This document shows, one piece after another, positions 35,986 through 48,260 of a DNA stretch of 64,000 bases. Within the stretch, counting starts at the first letter, position 1. Each line of letters begins with the position of its first letter. Below the pieces are notes generated by a model. The model ran no database searches, was not told the DNA's origin, and was given only the letters and a program-made list of their open reading frames with translations. A program made the translations under genes and the position numbers. The stretch comes from Sweltsa coloradensis (lineage: Eukaryota > Arthropoda > Insecta > Plecoptera > Chloroperlidae): contig JAMZAV010000100.1 of NCBI GenBank assembly GCA_024449915.1, positions 434,001 through 498,000 of the forward strand, given 5' to 3'.

Positions 35986-38250
35986 TAGTGTTGTTAGTCT
36001 TTGACGGCGGATCAACTTTTAACGGAACACTTGAGCTAAAACATCGCTCAAAGAAAAATTCCCTACTGGCAAAATTTTAGAACCAGAGAATTTAGTAGTC
36101 TTAATTTATGTTCCTATAGGCTATTTAATTTGTATAACATTTATATTCGTACAAATGCACATCAAAAAATGCATTTTGGCGTATTTTATGTATGTTAAGA
36201 GTATTAACCCTTTCACCGTTGTTGCAAAAAAAAAATAGGAGGTTAAGACAGAAGTTAAATTCACAAATAACATTTTTTTAACATTTGTTTGCCGAAATAG
36301 TTTTTAAAACTGATGAAAGTATGAAAAATAAACGAAATCTTGAGAAGGTAAAATGTTGGCCATCTTGTTTTGTTTTCTTATAGTAGTGACTAGTGCACTA
36401 GAAATTGAAAGATGGCGAATAACTTCTGAACTTTGACCATAATCAAAATTGTCATGAGGTAATCTTGTTTAGGAATGAAATTTTGAAGACGATGCAATTA
36501 ATTTCACATTTAATTATTTAAAATTTTGAGTTTTGACTTAATGAGGCAAATTTACCCAAATTTGGATAATTTACCACCAATTTACCTACCACCAATTTAC
36601 TACCACAAAAGTAGCCAAAATACAAGATGATTTTTCATACAGACGTTTTAAAAAAAATATGGTTATGTGAAATACTAAAGTATTTTTTTAATTCTCAAAT
36701 TTTTTCCAAAACTCAAATTTAAAACAAATTCAAAATTACATTTTTTTATTGGATAGAGAAATAAAATAGATATATTACTTCAAGCAAATCTCCAATTTCA
36801 ATTTTAATTTTCCAATTTTTAGAAATTTATAAAATTTCAAAAAGTAGTAGGCTTATAACGTCCATAACATACAGAGGGCGGCGCGCGTGAACGTATCAGA
36901 TACGTCCATAACAGGGAAAGTTTTTTAAAAAAAACAAAAAAAACAGTTGTTTATAAATTAATCTCTAATGGTCAAAGAAAAGGTGTGTCAAGTATAAGGC
37001 ATATTTTTAATCATACAGCAGTTACATATGTGTAACAAAATTTAGTTTTTATAAATAATATGTTCAAAATAAGGCTAAAGTTTAGCGGGCAGTGCTTTCG
37101 TAATGAAATTCCCAAAAACGAAAACAGCCGCATAATGCCGGTTGGGAAAAAATATTTAGCAAAGACCCTTTTTCAAGATGTTGGATCATCGACTTGTTTT
37201 GAATCAATCATTCTATTTCTTATTTTTATATTGTATTGTATTACATTGAAGTTGTACCCGAATACCAGATTGAACAAAATAGTGTTGTAAGATGATGGTG
37301 CGTATTCAGAACATTTAATTTATATCTATAATTATTTATTACATTAAATATATAAATGACTCAGGTCATGTGCCATGTGCAATGTGCCAATTGCCAAACC
37401 TGAAAAGGTAAACAATTAACAGCCAATCCACAAAAGTTAATTTAAAAGAAATGAGTAATTTAATAACTTCGCTCGCACGTAATAATATGTAGTATTCACT
37501 GCTGTGGTATTTCTCAAAAAGTTTATAGTTTTAATTTAATCAAGCTAATAGTTTTTTTGCAGTAAATATTAAAGATATCTTCGTGTATTACCCTCGTTGG
37601 AACTATTTTAACACGCTAATCCCTAGCATCAATCACCCCCTCGATTTGACGATGAGGGGGGGAAATATTAGACTCTATCTAGGTGTCTACGATTAGATGA
37701 TTCGTTATTATATATTAAGTAAAAAAAAAAAGATTCATTTAGATTTTCTGCGTTACGTCACTGACAGCCAATTAAAGCGCATGCACGTTATTGTTGTTGA
37801 CGATCTCCCTTCCTTTCACTTCAACCCCTCGTAAAAGCATGGCATCTGAGGATAGGCTTCTCTACTCCTTACTCCAGAGCTACTATCTATAGATTCCCCC
37901 TCAGCCTCGCGTGCAATCGTAAACAAAAGTGATATAGTCTGTATCAAAAGAATGAGCCAAGAATTATTATTACAATCTTTTGAAGGTAGATGTAAAATCA
38001 CACGTTGACTGTACGAGAATAATGAATTACAGACTTGCTTCCTTAATCAATAAACAAACACGAACAATTCCCATCAATAATTCTTTACGCTGACATGTGA
38101 CATTGTAAGAATCGTGCACGTGGTCTTTCTAACCTAACTTTACGTCGGAAACGACGGGCCTTTAGAGAGGTCCGATTCGATCCAAGATATGTATACACGT
38201 AGCTCAAAGTCTACACGATGAAAAATGATTGTTCTAGTTCAAAAACTTAC

Positions 38251-38269
38251 CTGAATCGAAATCCCCCAT
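38251..38269 (-). CDS. likely first coding exon (Met-Gly-Asp-Phe-Asp-Ser) of an unidentified minus-strand gene
   Basis: On the minus strand, ATG at 38269 in the context caaaatcATGG is followed by six codons (MGDFDS) and one further base, then the consensus donor CAG-gtaagt at 38251/38250. The upstream DNA on that strand (38270-38960) is CpG-rich and promoter-like. A very short first coding exon next to a CpG-rich promoter is common in animal genes. Six residues are too few to name the protein. The rest of the gene would lie to the left on the minus strand, where I identified no convincing next exon. An unrelated 61-codon minus frame at 37816-38001 has no clear splice sites. Confidence 0.45.
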
Positions 38270-38960
38270 GATTTTGACCAGTCGTCGTAGCTCGTAGAAC
38301 CCAAACGCGTCCTGGCGATAAGATGTGCAATTATTATCAGATAATGACGTGTGCTGCCAGCTGAGTTACATGGCAGCGCTCGCGAGTGACACCACGCACC
38401 CACGTGCGAATCGATGGGTCGACTTGAAATCTGTTCTTATCTTCCCGTGTATGTTTATCAGCGATTTCACGGCTAGATACTGCATTAGCTCAGTGTTTTG
38501 CTTTGAGCAGCGAGCACGCCATCACAATAGCCTATCCCGCTCGCTCACAACTATGATCGATCTGTTTTGAACCACCCGCTTTGAACCTGGACGCTGTGCG
38601 CAGCTACCCCTAAACTTTACTGCGCCAAAGTAAAGAGATCGCGACCACGTTGCCACTTTTTAGCGTTCGTGATTACGTTTGTGGCCGGTATTTTGACAAA
38701 TACTTTTAGGGTGTTATAAATGCAAGCTGCCTTGTCACCGGCGGCCCCTACTTGCGATCGATACATGAGTTGTACGGAAAAGTGGAGTAGGGTTACTATT
38801 CGCTGGCCGTGTGATGCGGTCCAATTTCCTGGAGTACGTCTCCGTGATCGCTGTCATTTAGTTCCCGCACTGTCTGACAGCAACTTGTGTTCCGTTAGTA
38901 GGAGTTCGTCGCAGATTTGGTTGCCGTTTTACTTCCGTTTTGATCAGTTTCGGTCTGGTT
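38270..38960 (-). promoter_or_regulatory. CpG-rich block, candidate promoter and 5' UTR of the minus-strand gene starting at 38269
   Basis: Some 700 bp much richer in CpG than its surroundings (gcagcgctcgcgag near 38372, ccggcggcccc near 38739). It contains tgacgtg near 38346, an E-box-like cacgtg near 38401 and a tataaatgc near 38714. Immediately left is a short minus-strand coding exon with a perfect donor. Open + strand frames inside (38325-38570, 38720-38962) have arginine/serine/cysteine-rich translations typical of GC-rich non-coding DNA. Divergent transcription is possible. Confidence 0.35.
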
Positions 38961-39879
38961 AGATTCTGCGTTTTCTAACTGGCCCAACATCACATAATTT
39001 TCTTCAAATTGGTAGGTGTTAATTTCGCATCTTTTGTTAATATTCGAATTTTAGTTGAATTCTGACTTTGGTATTTACACGCACGTTCCATGCTCGTTGC
39101 AGGCTGTTACTCCTATATAGCCCTGGTTGATACGCTTGCACACCGTAGAATTACTATTAGGTAGTAATTTTAGTAGAAGTCCATCCTAGATCCTTAAACC
39201 ACATGTCAACAAATTCTAACCTCAATTCGAAATTGCACTTTTGGAACTAAGTCCAAGCGTCAATTGCTTTCTTAATAGTCTGGTATGTACACTTAGATAT
39301 GTTAGTGTGTCCTATGCACGGCACACTTACGTTTAATATTTGCGTTTTATATTTATAATAAATTGTGTTAATAATATAATTTAAGGGCACGATTTTCTCT
39401 GTCATATTATTGCATACATTATTTTTGCACACTGTTCAGCTTCCCTTTAAAATTTGCAACACCATTTAGTGAACGTGTTCAAAGTAGTGAATTAAAATTT
39501 ATGCTTTCAATCTTTTTAAATATTTTGTTGTTTTGATTTCCTATGACATTTTCGTTTGTTGCCATTTGAATTTATTAATCCTGATTGCATTTTTTAATTT
39601 TTATTTAGCTAATACATTTTTATAATTCTATCAATTTGGTTTAACTCAATATTATATCGATTATTATTTTCACATGCTCATTGCTAGTCTTGTTTATAAG
39701 TGAGTGTTTTCAAGAAGCTGGTTCGGGATTCGGCGTTTCCAAGGTACTTCAAATTGAATATTAACATTCATTCATACATACAGCAATGGAAAAACTTTAT
39801 TTATTTTCCATTGGATAGATATAATTGTAAATTTTTCATAGGAAATTTTCAATTTCTTACGACCTACTGACACATTTTT

Positions 39880-40450
39880 AAAACAATAATAGTGCCATGC
39901 CCGAAATAGCTACATGCTGCATACTAGACGCATGGATCTCGTCTCGTATAGCGTAGGGCCTACTATCGATTGCTCTCGTTTTCACTCTCAACATGGCGGC
40001 GTGGGAGTGGGATGCGTCAGTGAAAATAAACCTTGTTGAATTAAATAGTACGTCATTGCCAACCCCCTCCCCCGCAAACGCCCCAATTCGTGCGGTACTA
40101 CGAGACGGCAACCTCGGTTGCCTCTTATACAACGCGTGAAATGTTGAATAGCTACATAGTACCTTGTGTTCTGACTTCTGATAGCTATAAGATGAAGTCC
40201 GTACTTGCATCGGTGCATAGGTTCCAGTCGAGTGACCTAGGCAAACTGCAAGTTCCCGACCAAACGCCGCGCACGTGTCGCTTTCATAGTTGAGGTCGTG
40301 TGTCATAACACAATACCGTGGACACTCTTTATCCTTGATCCTCACAGCTGTCGGGGTGACGCAAACCGGTCCTCGACCCCTCATTCTGCAGGCTTCCTCT
40401 GACCAACCCCTTCAGCTGGCACACGACGCGTCTAGCGTGCACAAACTTTT
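39880..40450. promoter_or_regulatory. CpG-richer segment with a YY1-like start-site motif
   Basis: Base composition is clearly less AT-rich than the flanks. It includes acatggcggcgtggg at 39991, tacgtcat at 40049 and aacgcgtgaa at 40131. Two long open frames on the minus strand (up to 168 codons) and one on the plus strand overlap, as expected where stop codons are rare. A promoter is the simplest reading, but no transcript structure is visible. Confidence 0.2.
39993..40139 (+). CDS. candidate small protein (48 aa) with a strong start context
   Basis: ATG at 39993 lies in caacATGGCGGCG, which is both a near-ideal Kozak context and a YY1-like element of the kind often found at transcription starts. 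The frame runs 48 codons to TGA at 40137. It begins MAAWEWDASVKINLVEL, continues through a Pro/Ser stretch (TPSPANAP) and ends LRDGNLGCLLYNA. It sits in a CpG-richer segment (39880-40450). No family is recognised. It may be a genuine microprotein, a first exon whose donor I missed, or a chance frame. The 168-codon frame on the opposite strand covers the same bases. Confidence 0.25.
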   Translation: MAAWEWDASVKINLVELNSTSLPTPSPANAPIRAVLRDGNLGCLLYNA

Positions 40451-42249
40451 TTAACTGTTTATGTATGCAAGCCTACATTTTTGCATAATTGTTTCTTTAC
40501 AGTGTGTTTTATTTTTCATGGAATAAAGAGCAGAAGGCCTTTGGAATCGTGCATTTATTGATCCTGTTGGTTGCAAACTGTCCCTGGAGAATGAATCGTA
40601 GTGTGGACTTATCACCTGCCCCCAAAAGATGATACAAGCATGATAAGCGAACTCGAAGTCCACTTGTCATGCTGGATCATACGTATAGTCTTGATATCGA
40701 TTATACATTCGTTGGCCGATATCGTAGAGACGAGCAGTTGCCATTTAAATTGTAGAAAATGTTCAAAAACCATAAACTTAACACAAAAATTCCATGGGGG
40801 GGGGGATGAGGCGTTTTATATGCCATTTTCTCTGAGTACCAATAAAATTACAGGTCATTCTCCAAGAATTTAAAATTGGTTGGGTTAAAATAGGTATGGG
40901 TAAAGCATAATTTTGGAAAATCGCCAATAGATACACCCCCCTTTTTAATCAGCATAATAAAGCCATGCATCCATAGAATAGTTCTCCAATGTTTTGCTTC
41001 TGCCTGCGAATAACCAGTTCAATATTAATTCAACTACTGTAGAGTCAATACGCAAGTCTTCACACACAAGACTGGCAAAAGCCATTGGGAACTGGACATT
41101 TTGTTCGTTCTTCAAGCTTGAGTGGCCAATTTGCCTCGTTTTTATGAGCTTTTCCAAGAAACAATATTACCTACTTCCTACCGAAATTTATAAATGTAAC
41201 TAGAATATTTTTCTTTATATAACTACATATGGCAAACATTAAGTTAACAGCAAAACCGGGACTTTGAAGTTGTGCAAACAACAAAGTACACAATAAATTG
41301 TGTATCAGGTCCCCATCCGATAGTTTTTGAAACCGAGTGGGTAGTAGATTGTTCAAACTAAATTCAGACGCTAGCTTTGTAGATTAAGTTTTCAAAGTGC
41401 GAGTATAGCAATGCCCATTATGTTAAAAATAAAGTATATGTTGTAAAGGTCAACATAATTTTTTATTTGAAATTTACTTCATTTGGTATCAACTACTAAA
41501 TGCATGCTCGACAGAGTTTCCCGCGGTTGGCTTAGAATTTAGAAAACACTTTCAGTGCTTTTTTCACACCCTTTGCTACGCAACGTGTATTCAAACGACA
41601 AAATAATTCAACAACGAAATTAAAAATCAAGCATGAATATGGAGGGCTTTTAAATGATAATTTGATAAATGGGTTATCATTTGTATCGTTTGATACTTTG
41701 TTACATATTATTCAATATTTGTATTTGTGTAGAATTCCATATCGGGAAGCAAGCGAACGTGTAAAAACTAGCTTCACATACAAAACTGCAACATATATGA
41801 TTATTATTAGTGTATGAATTTATTTGTTGAATGATTATCCGCTTCCTTTGTAAGAAAAGAAAGGATGAGAATGTAAAAATAGTAACGCGCAATAATAATT
41901 GATCAAATTTGATTAGAATTGACTATCTGTCCGTTCTGGCTTTTAAATTTGCCATCATTTATTTTACTAAACAATCTTTTCATGATTAAATTATGTATCC
42001 GTAAGATTTCTCTTAATAAAACGGGTTTGGCACAGCAAATCTTCGTGATAATATTAGCAAAGCACAAATGAATTATTGTTTTCAATGTTATAGCTGCGTC
42101 GTGGATACCTGCATAGGCTTGTCCATATGTCACTTAGTGGAATTCTTGCGTATTGCGTTTAATTTAATAAAATATCTCATTTCAAATGTTTTAATTTTAA
42201 CAAGATAATAACAAATATTTAGGCTACTTTTGTAGGAATCGATCAATTT

Positions 42250-42375
42250 GAGGAGCCTGATCTTTGAGGAGCCGATCTCAGAGGTCGCCTGTTGTCTTGG
42301 GTAGTTGGGGGAACCTTATTCAGGATTGCCAACAGATAGAATTGAACGATGACTTCTTGACTTGACATATTCCCG
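42250..42375 (-). mobile_element. SINE fragment (minus)
   Basis: Minus strand: caagaagtcatcgttcaatt, then ctatctgttggcaatcctga, then ataaggttccccc. It corresponds to the B-box/body junction of the SINE, with decayed internal promoter boxes. Confidence 0.35.
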
Positions 42376-43699
42376 TACACTTGATGAGTCCTTCATATCG
42401 GTTTTATGCGTAACAAAAACTCCCCATGGTTCGGACACATTTCCTATAGCATGAATTTTCGTGTAGCCAACAAATATTTTAGTGTAATGAAGTACTTTAA
42501 AGCACATTGCGATATAATATCAGTTTACCTGCATACGAAAAGCCTTGGAGATGTTTTCTGTAACTAACCATAGGCATGGATTGAACTTTCTCAAGAAGAT
42601 CCTTATAGGCTAAGAAGCTGCTAATTTTCCACTTGTATTCAAATCCCGCAAGGATAGTTTGACTACCCTACTATAAGGAAGTTGTACTAGGGCCACTTTA
42701 CTTTATGGTTATACTATTCAGCGGTTGAAAGTACTTGACAAGGCATCTAGCAATTGGCAACACTAAAGAGGCCTATATAACTGAAATTACACAATTAAAT
42801 TAATTGTCGTAACACTTGCATCCACCATTTCAGTTCGGTTTAATTTTATGTCGAATCAACATAAAGCATACAACGTGCAATTGTGTATTGAACCTGGTAT
42901 TACGCACATAACGCATTCGTGATTGGCTTACAAGCTATAAGTCTATGTTTCATGGATAGCTAATGAACATTTTACTTTGTATCAATAAGTTATACAGAAA
43001 TACTCAGACAAGGTGTTTATGATTATTTGGGTTGGAGTAAAATGAAACTGGATGAAATTCAAATCTATATACCAGCCAGCATTATTTTGCCTAAATCTTG
43101 GAAATTACGTACCGTCACATTTGCTAAAAGCGATACCGTGCTAGATACTTCGATAGACGTTATAGAAGGTAAAGTCCAAGCTAGCAAACATCCTTGAGGT
43201 TCGGTTGCAAATGTAGATAAGCACTAGCAGTGTCACTTTTCTTGTAATAACATTATGCAAATATTATCACATTTCTACACGTGCTCGTTGGTAATGCAGG
43301 TTTGCTATGACGCTTTTTATAGTCGCGTTGATAGATGAGCGTTTTGGCAAAATTATCTTCCTGCTTCCCTTCGTTTTTACATCAGTTTGTTTTTTCCGTT
43401 ATTAACATAAAATTAATTTTTTGAATTAAAGGAAGAAGTGTGGTAATACCCTCTACTTGAACAAAACAAACCTGTAAACATATTCTTTCTGCTAACGGGA
43501 TCAATATGACCTTGCCGGCCAGCATCTTTATATTTATCCCTCTTTAACGATACTCCGCTTTTAATTCTATATTTTGGACTCGTCGTTTTTGGCCATGGGA
43601 AATGTAACGGCCAATTTATGGCAATGAGGTTGTTTATTTTAAAGATTCACTCAAAATTCCATCAATGTCATTTAGCAGTCGTTTGTTTCGTGCGATAAA

Positions 43700-43960
43700 G
43701 AAACACTGAATATTCGTGCGAAAAATATCAACATCGTAAAAGACACCTTTTTTTGGATTTTACCCTAACACTTGGCTGGTCTAAGTTAGAGATTTTGCAG
43801 GTTCCCTCAAGTTGAAATCGCGATCAGAGTAGCCGTTCACCTGGTATAGGGAGCGAACAAACAAACAAATACAGACTAACTTTCTTTCCATACTAAAGTC
43901 AAATCAAAGATTAGTCATAACATAGTCAAATTCAAGTTTTCGCTACTTCACTAAATTGCA
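43700..43960 (+). mobile_element. family A dispersed repeat, decayed copy 4 (tail only)
   Basis: The segment keeps the order of the family tail: gcgaaaaatatcaacatcgtaaaag, then ctaagttagagattttgcagg, then tatagggagcgaacaaacaaacaaata, then ttttcgctacttcactaaa. It lacks obvious tandem monomers. Similarity to the 22.0-kb copy is strongest around 43785-43885. Confidence 0.5.
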
Positions 43961-45759
43961 GCTTCAAATGAAGAAGATCTTGGTTTGAAATCCAAGTTCA
44001 TCCGATGAGGTTTTACCGTCTGAAAATTGATGTAGATTTCAATCCATGAAACACTTTTTGAGATCACTTAATAAGTCTTCATAGAAACGACGCACATAAT
44101 AAATAGGTGCTAAAATATTGGCGGTATAGATATGTAACTGTAGACTCCACTGAAAATCAGATTTTGGAACTGGGCGAGTAGATCTATTAAAATATGCATG
44201 CGTTTATTTATTTAATAAATCCATTTCATTTGTATAACAAAAAATCTCAAAATCTCAAAATCTCAGTTGTTTCGTTACGTTATTACTTATGGGTGACATT
44301 AGGCTACTTTGTACTCTACAAAAGCCATGCATGCAAAGCAGGCTTGCTAATTATTTGCAAACTAAGTCCATCACCTCGTTAAGTGCACCTTATTAAAACT
44401 AAAAGTTAACCTAATGCATACAAATTTTGATTTTTTTTACGTGGTGCTGGACCCTGTCATCGAATGTCAGTTGCAAGTATCGGAATTAGAATAAGCCGGT
44501 GTAATTAAAATGCAAATTTGGGTTTTTTACCATCAAGCTCTTGTGTATTTTCAAACACGGTCGAGTCTGCGAGTTGTTTCAAGTTTTATTACTAAGATAA
44601 TATTTGCATTTTGTAATTTGACAGTGATTTTTAGTGTGTTGTACCTTTTTACGGGGATCTCTGCGTTAAAATAATTTGTCAATACAAATTGTACTACAAT
44701 AGGCCTAAATGGAAACAAATTATGATACTTTATCAATGAAATTTCGTCAAACAAAATTGTGCTTGTTCAACATGATTCGTCTTGCCACGTACATTTTCGA
44801 TCTAAGGCCATCCATGCCTTGTTTTCTTAAAATTGTTGCTGGATATCGATTGTTCCGAAATAAATAATTGACCAGCTTGAACCATTACTTTCGTACACTC
44901 GCGCGTTCCTATGTAGGTGTATGAACCCATTATTGACCTCGACCAATCATGGAATCGATATAGACTCGAGACTTAAACTTTCGTGCACACAAAATCAGCC
45001 GTCACATTATTATGGAAATAGCATGGGAGTATTATTCCTTCAAACTACGCAGCTTTATTTCCTTGCTTTCATTGCACTGCCCTGCGTGTTAAACTGTAAA
45101 AATTAGCAAAATAAATTTAAATTTTTATATCTACTCTTCGAGTCCGCTATTGTGAGTAAGTAGTTTGTAGTTTTGTGACATGTATCAACTAAGTTATTCA
45201 AAAGATCATAGACCTTGCACCCCTTACCTTGTCACGGTATATATATCACAAAACAGTTCCTCCCCTCAAACATATGGCACGTAATTCAGTAGCTATCCTA
45301 TGCAGTATACACCGTTCCGTTCAGTCTGGGTGACTACCATGTTGCCACTTCTCGCGTGCTTGCATTTTACATGGTAGGGTTGATAGGTGCCCATAAACAT
45401 AAAGGACTATCATTGTGTATGATTAACAACGATGTTTAAATCCACTATTTGCATTCTCGTCGCGTCTCTAATGTTTTTATACGTGTCCAACAATTTAGAA
45501 AATGATTGCATGACTAAGTAACAATGTGCGAAGGAGTTTGAGAAAATCTGAATGACCGTGATTTAATTTAAATTGTGGAGTCTAATAAATCTATTTAAAA
45601 TAAATGACCAACATTTATTACAGTCTCCAAGTTACAATTGAATTTAATCGTAACAAACAAGGTACAATCATTCATTTCGTAAACAATATGCCCGGAAGTG
45701 GCTGGGTGCCGATATACTTTGAGGTGTCTACGTTTCCGATTAGGTAGACACAATGTTGT

Positions 45760-45990
45760 TTAGATAACTTGTTTGGTCTGTATTTTTTGTCCCCCGTCTC
45801 GCTTTGAATGGCAGTTCCCACCGTGGTCAAAGAAAGGGCCTTTCCATTGTGTTCCTACACACGTGGTGTCTACCATGCCAGACACAGCGGTGCCAGCCAG
45901 CTTTGTCTCCCTTCTTCCGCCATGCCGCAGGCTTCGTTCGGTATAACCTGGGAAAAAACATGCAGTCACGACACTATGTCTACCTACTAT
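45760..45990. other. isolated GC-rich segment with overlapping open frames
   Basis: About 200 bp of balanced base composition in AT-rich DNA, open in three frames over two strands (78, 77 and 72 codons). The minus strand has an acceptor-like tttttcccag at about 45953. None of the translations has a domain I recognise. It could be an exon, an inserted fragment or a regulatory island; I cannot choose. Confidence 0.2.
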
Positions 45991-47126
45991 CGACAACTAA
46001 ATGTAAAAAAAAAAAGTTCGATCTGAAACCACGATAAAAATGTCCCGTGTGTAATAATTGTCTTATGTGATAACGATGTGTGTACAGTACGAATGTATTA
46101 TGTGCTTGCTGTCACTGTCATTGGTGGATTCAATGACTCACGATATGGGCGGCAGACAAAATCGATACGATAGTGATAGTGAAGGGTGAGGTGAGGTACA
46201 CGAAGGTTAAAATAAATTAGGTGCTGCTAGGTTTTCGCTTTTTTTACGAACTGACACCGATCATAAACGAATATTGTCATTAATTAGATTGAAGCAATCA
46301 ATTGTTTTATGCACATTGCACAATGTGTTACTTTACGCATAGCTCGGGCATATTTTTTTCTAACCATAACTGATATGTTATTTCTATTTCATATCTATCT
46401 CGTAGATCGAAGTTTTCTCGCAGGAAAACACATATTACTGGTTGTAAACGCGCAATTTATATCGGAATGATGCGGGCTGGCGATATCGAATGAAGTAACA
46501 CTGTGCTGTATCGTGACGAAGTTGTATTTATACTCTGCATTAGCTGATTGAAATATCGTCATCACAGACCGGAAGTTATAAGCAAACAAAATACAAATTG
46601 ACATCCGAGTAGTTTCCTACATATCTGTATGTGCCGGTCGTGGTTTCGCGTGCGTGTGTAAGTATGGAGATATACTGGGAGCAGATGGTTTTAAACAATC
46701 TCGCGCACATCTGTGATAAAACCTAATGTTTACCGTGCGTGGAATTTTTACTATCGCATGGTTTCAGAAGTTGAATCGTGTGCAAAATTTGTCAAGCTGT
46801 TCCGTTTTCATAGAATTTTCCTTAATTGAAGTCGTTGATTGAAAGCCAATACCTCCGTTCGTCGTTCAGTAACTAATTATTATAAACGCTCAACCAAAAA
46901 AAAATAAAAGATATTTGAATATCCAATCCCCAGAACATATCGGATAACGGCTGGAATTTTACGATCTCGATCTAGTTTATAATTTTTTGTTCATTTTCGA
47001 TGACTGGGGAATATCAAAATATATCGATACAGATATTACGACATTCATTCTTGTTTTATATATTCGTAAAAATGCTCATTAAATCGAATACAGGTGAGGG
47101 TGCTAATTAAGCCACCGGTGAGGTAA

Positions 47127-47174
47127 TGCTAATTCAAATAATTGATAGGTCGACAGCGGTATCTTGAATTAGCA
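47127..47174. repeat. 11-bp perfect inverted repeat of TAAT-core sites
   Basis: TGCTAATTCAA (47127-47137) is the exact complement of 47164-47174. A third similar site, tgctaattaa, lies at 47101. ATTA/TAAT cores are homeodomain-type binding sequences, so a regulatory element is conceivable. Confidence 0.4.
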
Positions 47175-48134
47175 TCACGTGTGTGGTGTGTCTGTGTATA
47201 TTGTCAACTGAGGGAAATTTCGTAAAATTGAACCAAATTTGGTTTACAAGTTGGAAGTTCACACACACATGGCTTGGCACGTGTTTCTTCTGATATCTAG
47301 ATACTGGCTTTAATGTCCAACTGGTTTAATGATAGATTCTTGATCCGGTCATCTTATTGTTGGAGTATCTTTTCTGTCTTGGTAGATGGCTAAACTTGTG
47401 TGCGCAAGAATCCTTTGGATTCTTTATGTCAAATAAATAATAATTACTGTTTGTCCTAAGACTGCTGAAGTAGGCACATGGATAATTTTTCATTATTATT
47501 ATACCGCAAGCTCTAGCTGAACCAATCAGAAATAAAAATTATGTAAAAATAGGGTGCTTAAAAACTACCTACAACAAGTTTAAACCAATTGCCATAATGT
47601 TATCAATTTCTTTTTTTAAACTTAAAATAAAAGTTTATCTCCAAATGTATTCGTTATTTGTATGTGGAATTAAATTTTTTGGCAATTTGCAACTATGGCT
47701 TTACCCTCCGGTTCTTTAGAAAATGTTAGGCTCGGGGTTAGGTACAAAATGTGGCATTCATGCCAATTTTAATTTTCTCTGCCCTAATCCTTTGCAAAGT
47801 ATTTATTAGGACGTTTGTTTTGTAAGTAAACCTTCATCCACAGGCTCTGGGTTTAAAAGATAACAGTGCAAAGTCGATGCGAGGGCAAGTTAGTTTTTTA
47901 CACAATCTAGGGTTGTATCTTCAACTGCCCTTTTAAGAAGCAGATAAGCCTACACTGTAAAACTTTTCGACTTGACTCGTAATTTCGTCTTATGAAGTCA
48001 CAAACAAAACGTGTAAGCTTAGTTTTTCATCGTACTTCGAATTGTTTGATTTGTTGGGTCGAGACTTGGTGCAGATAATTTGAGACAACAGTCCCCACCT
48101 GCTTCTTGCCCCTCGATATAATACGCATGGGGTG

Positions 48135-48260
48135 GCATTCTCTATGTCGGTGTAGAGCACTGGTCAAGTATCTGCAACAGTCTGGCTCAGGCAACTTCTG
48201 TCATGGACATCTAACAATCTCATGTGGCTTCGAATCCCGCATAATACGTGGAATTTTGAA
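48135..48260 (+). mobile_element. tRNA-like SINE head (plus)
   Basis: Plus strand: gtcggtgtagagcactggtc (A-box-like) and, 70 bp later, gtggcttcgaatcccgcata (B-box-like). The spacing is longer than in a tRNA, suggesting an insertion. The usual body sequence does not follow clearly. Confidence 0.3.

Larger units (their letters stand above)
32080..38240. other. no gene recognised; presumed intron of the minus-strand gene in its right part
   Basis: AT-rich. A cluster of YY1-like sites (aagatggcg, atatggcgg, cgccatttt) lies at 33900-33955, and a small hairpin (ccccctc/gagggggg) near 37635-37663. If the exon at 38251 is real, the right part of this span is its first intron. Confidence 0.4.
40460..45750. 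other. no gene recognised, apart from repeats at 42250 and 43700
   Basis: AT-rich. Short frames only; a G-run lies near 40797-40806 and an aaatctc triplication near 44244-44265. Confidence 0.5.

Noticed and set aside
39878..40384. 168-codon minus-strand frame, the longest in the window
   Set aside because: Lies in a CpG-richer block where stops are rare; no domain, no splice context, and overlapping frames are open on both strands.
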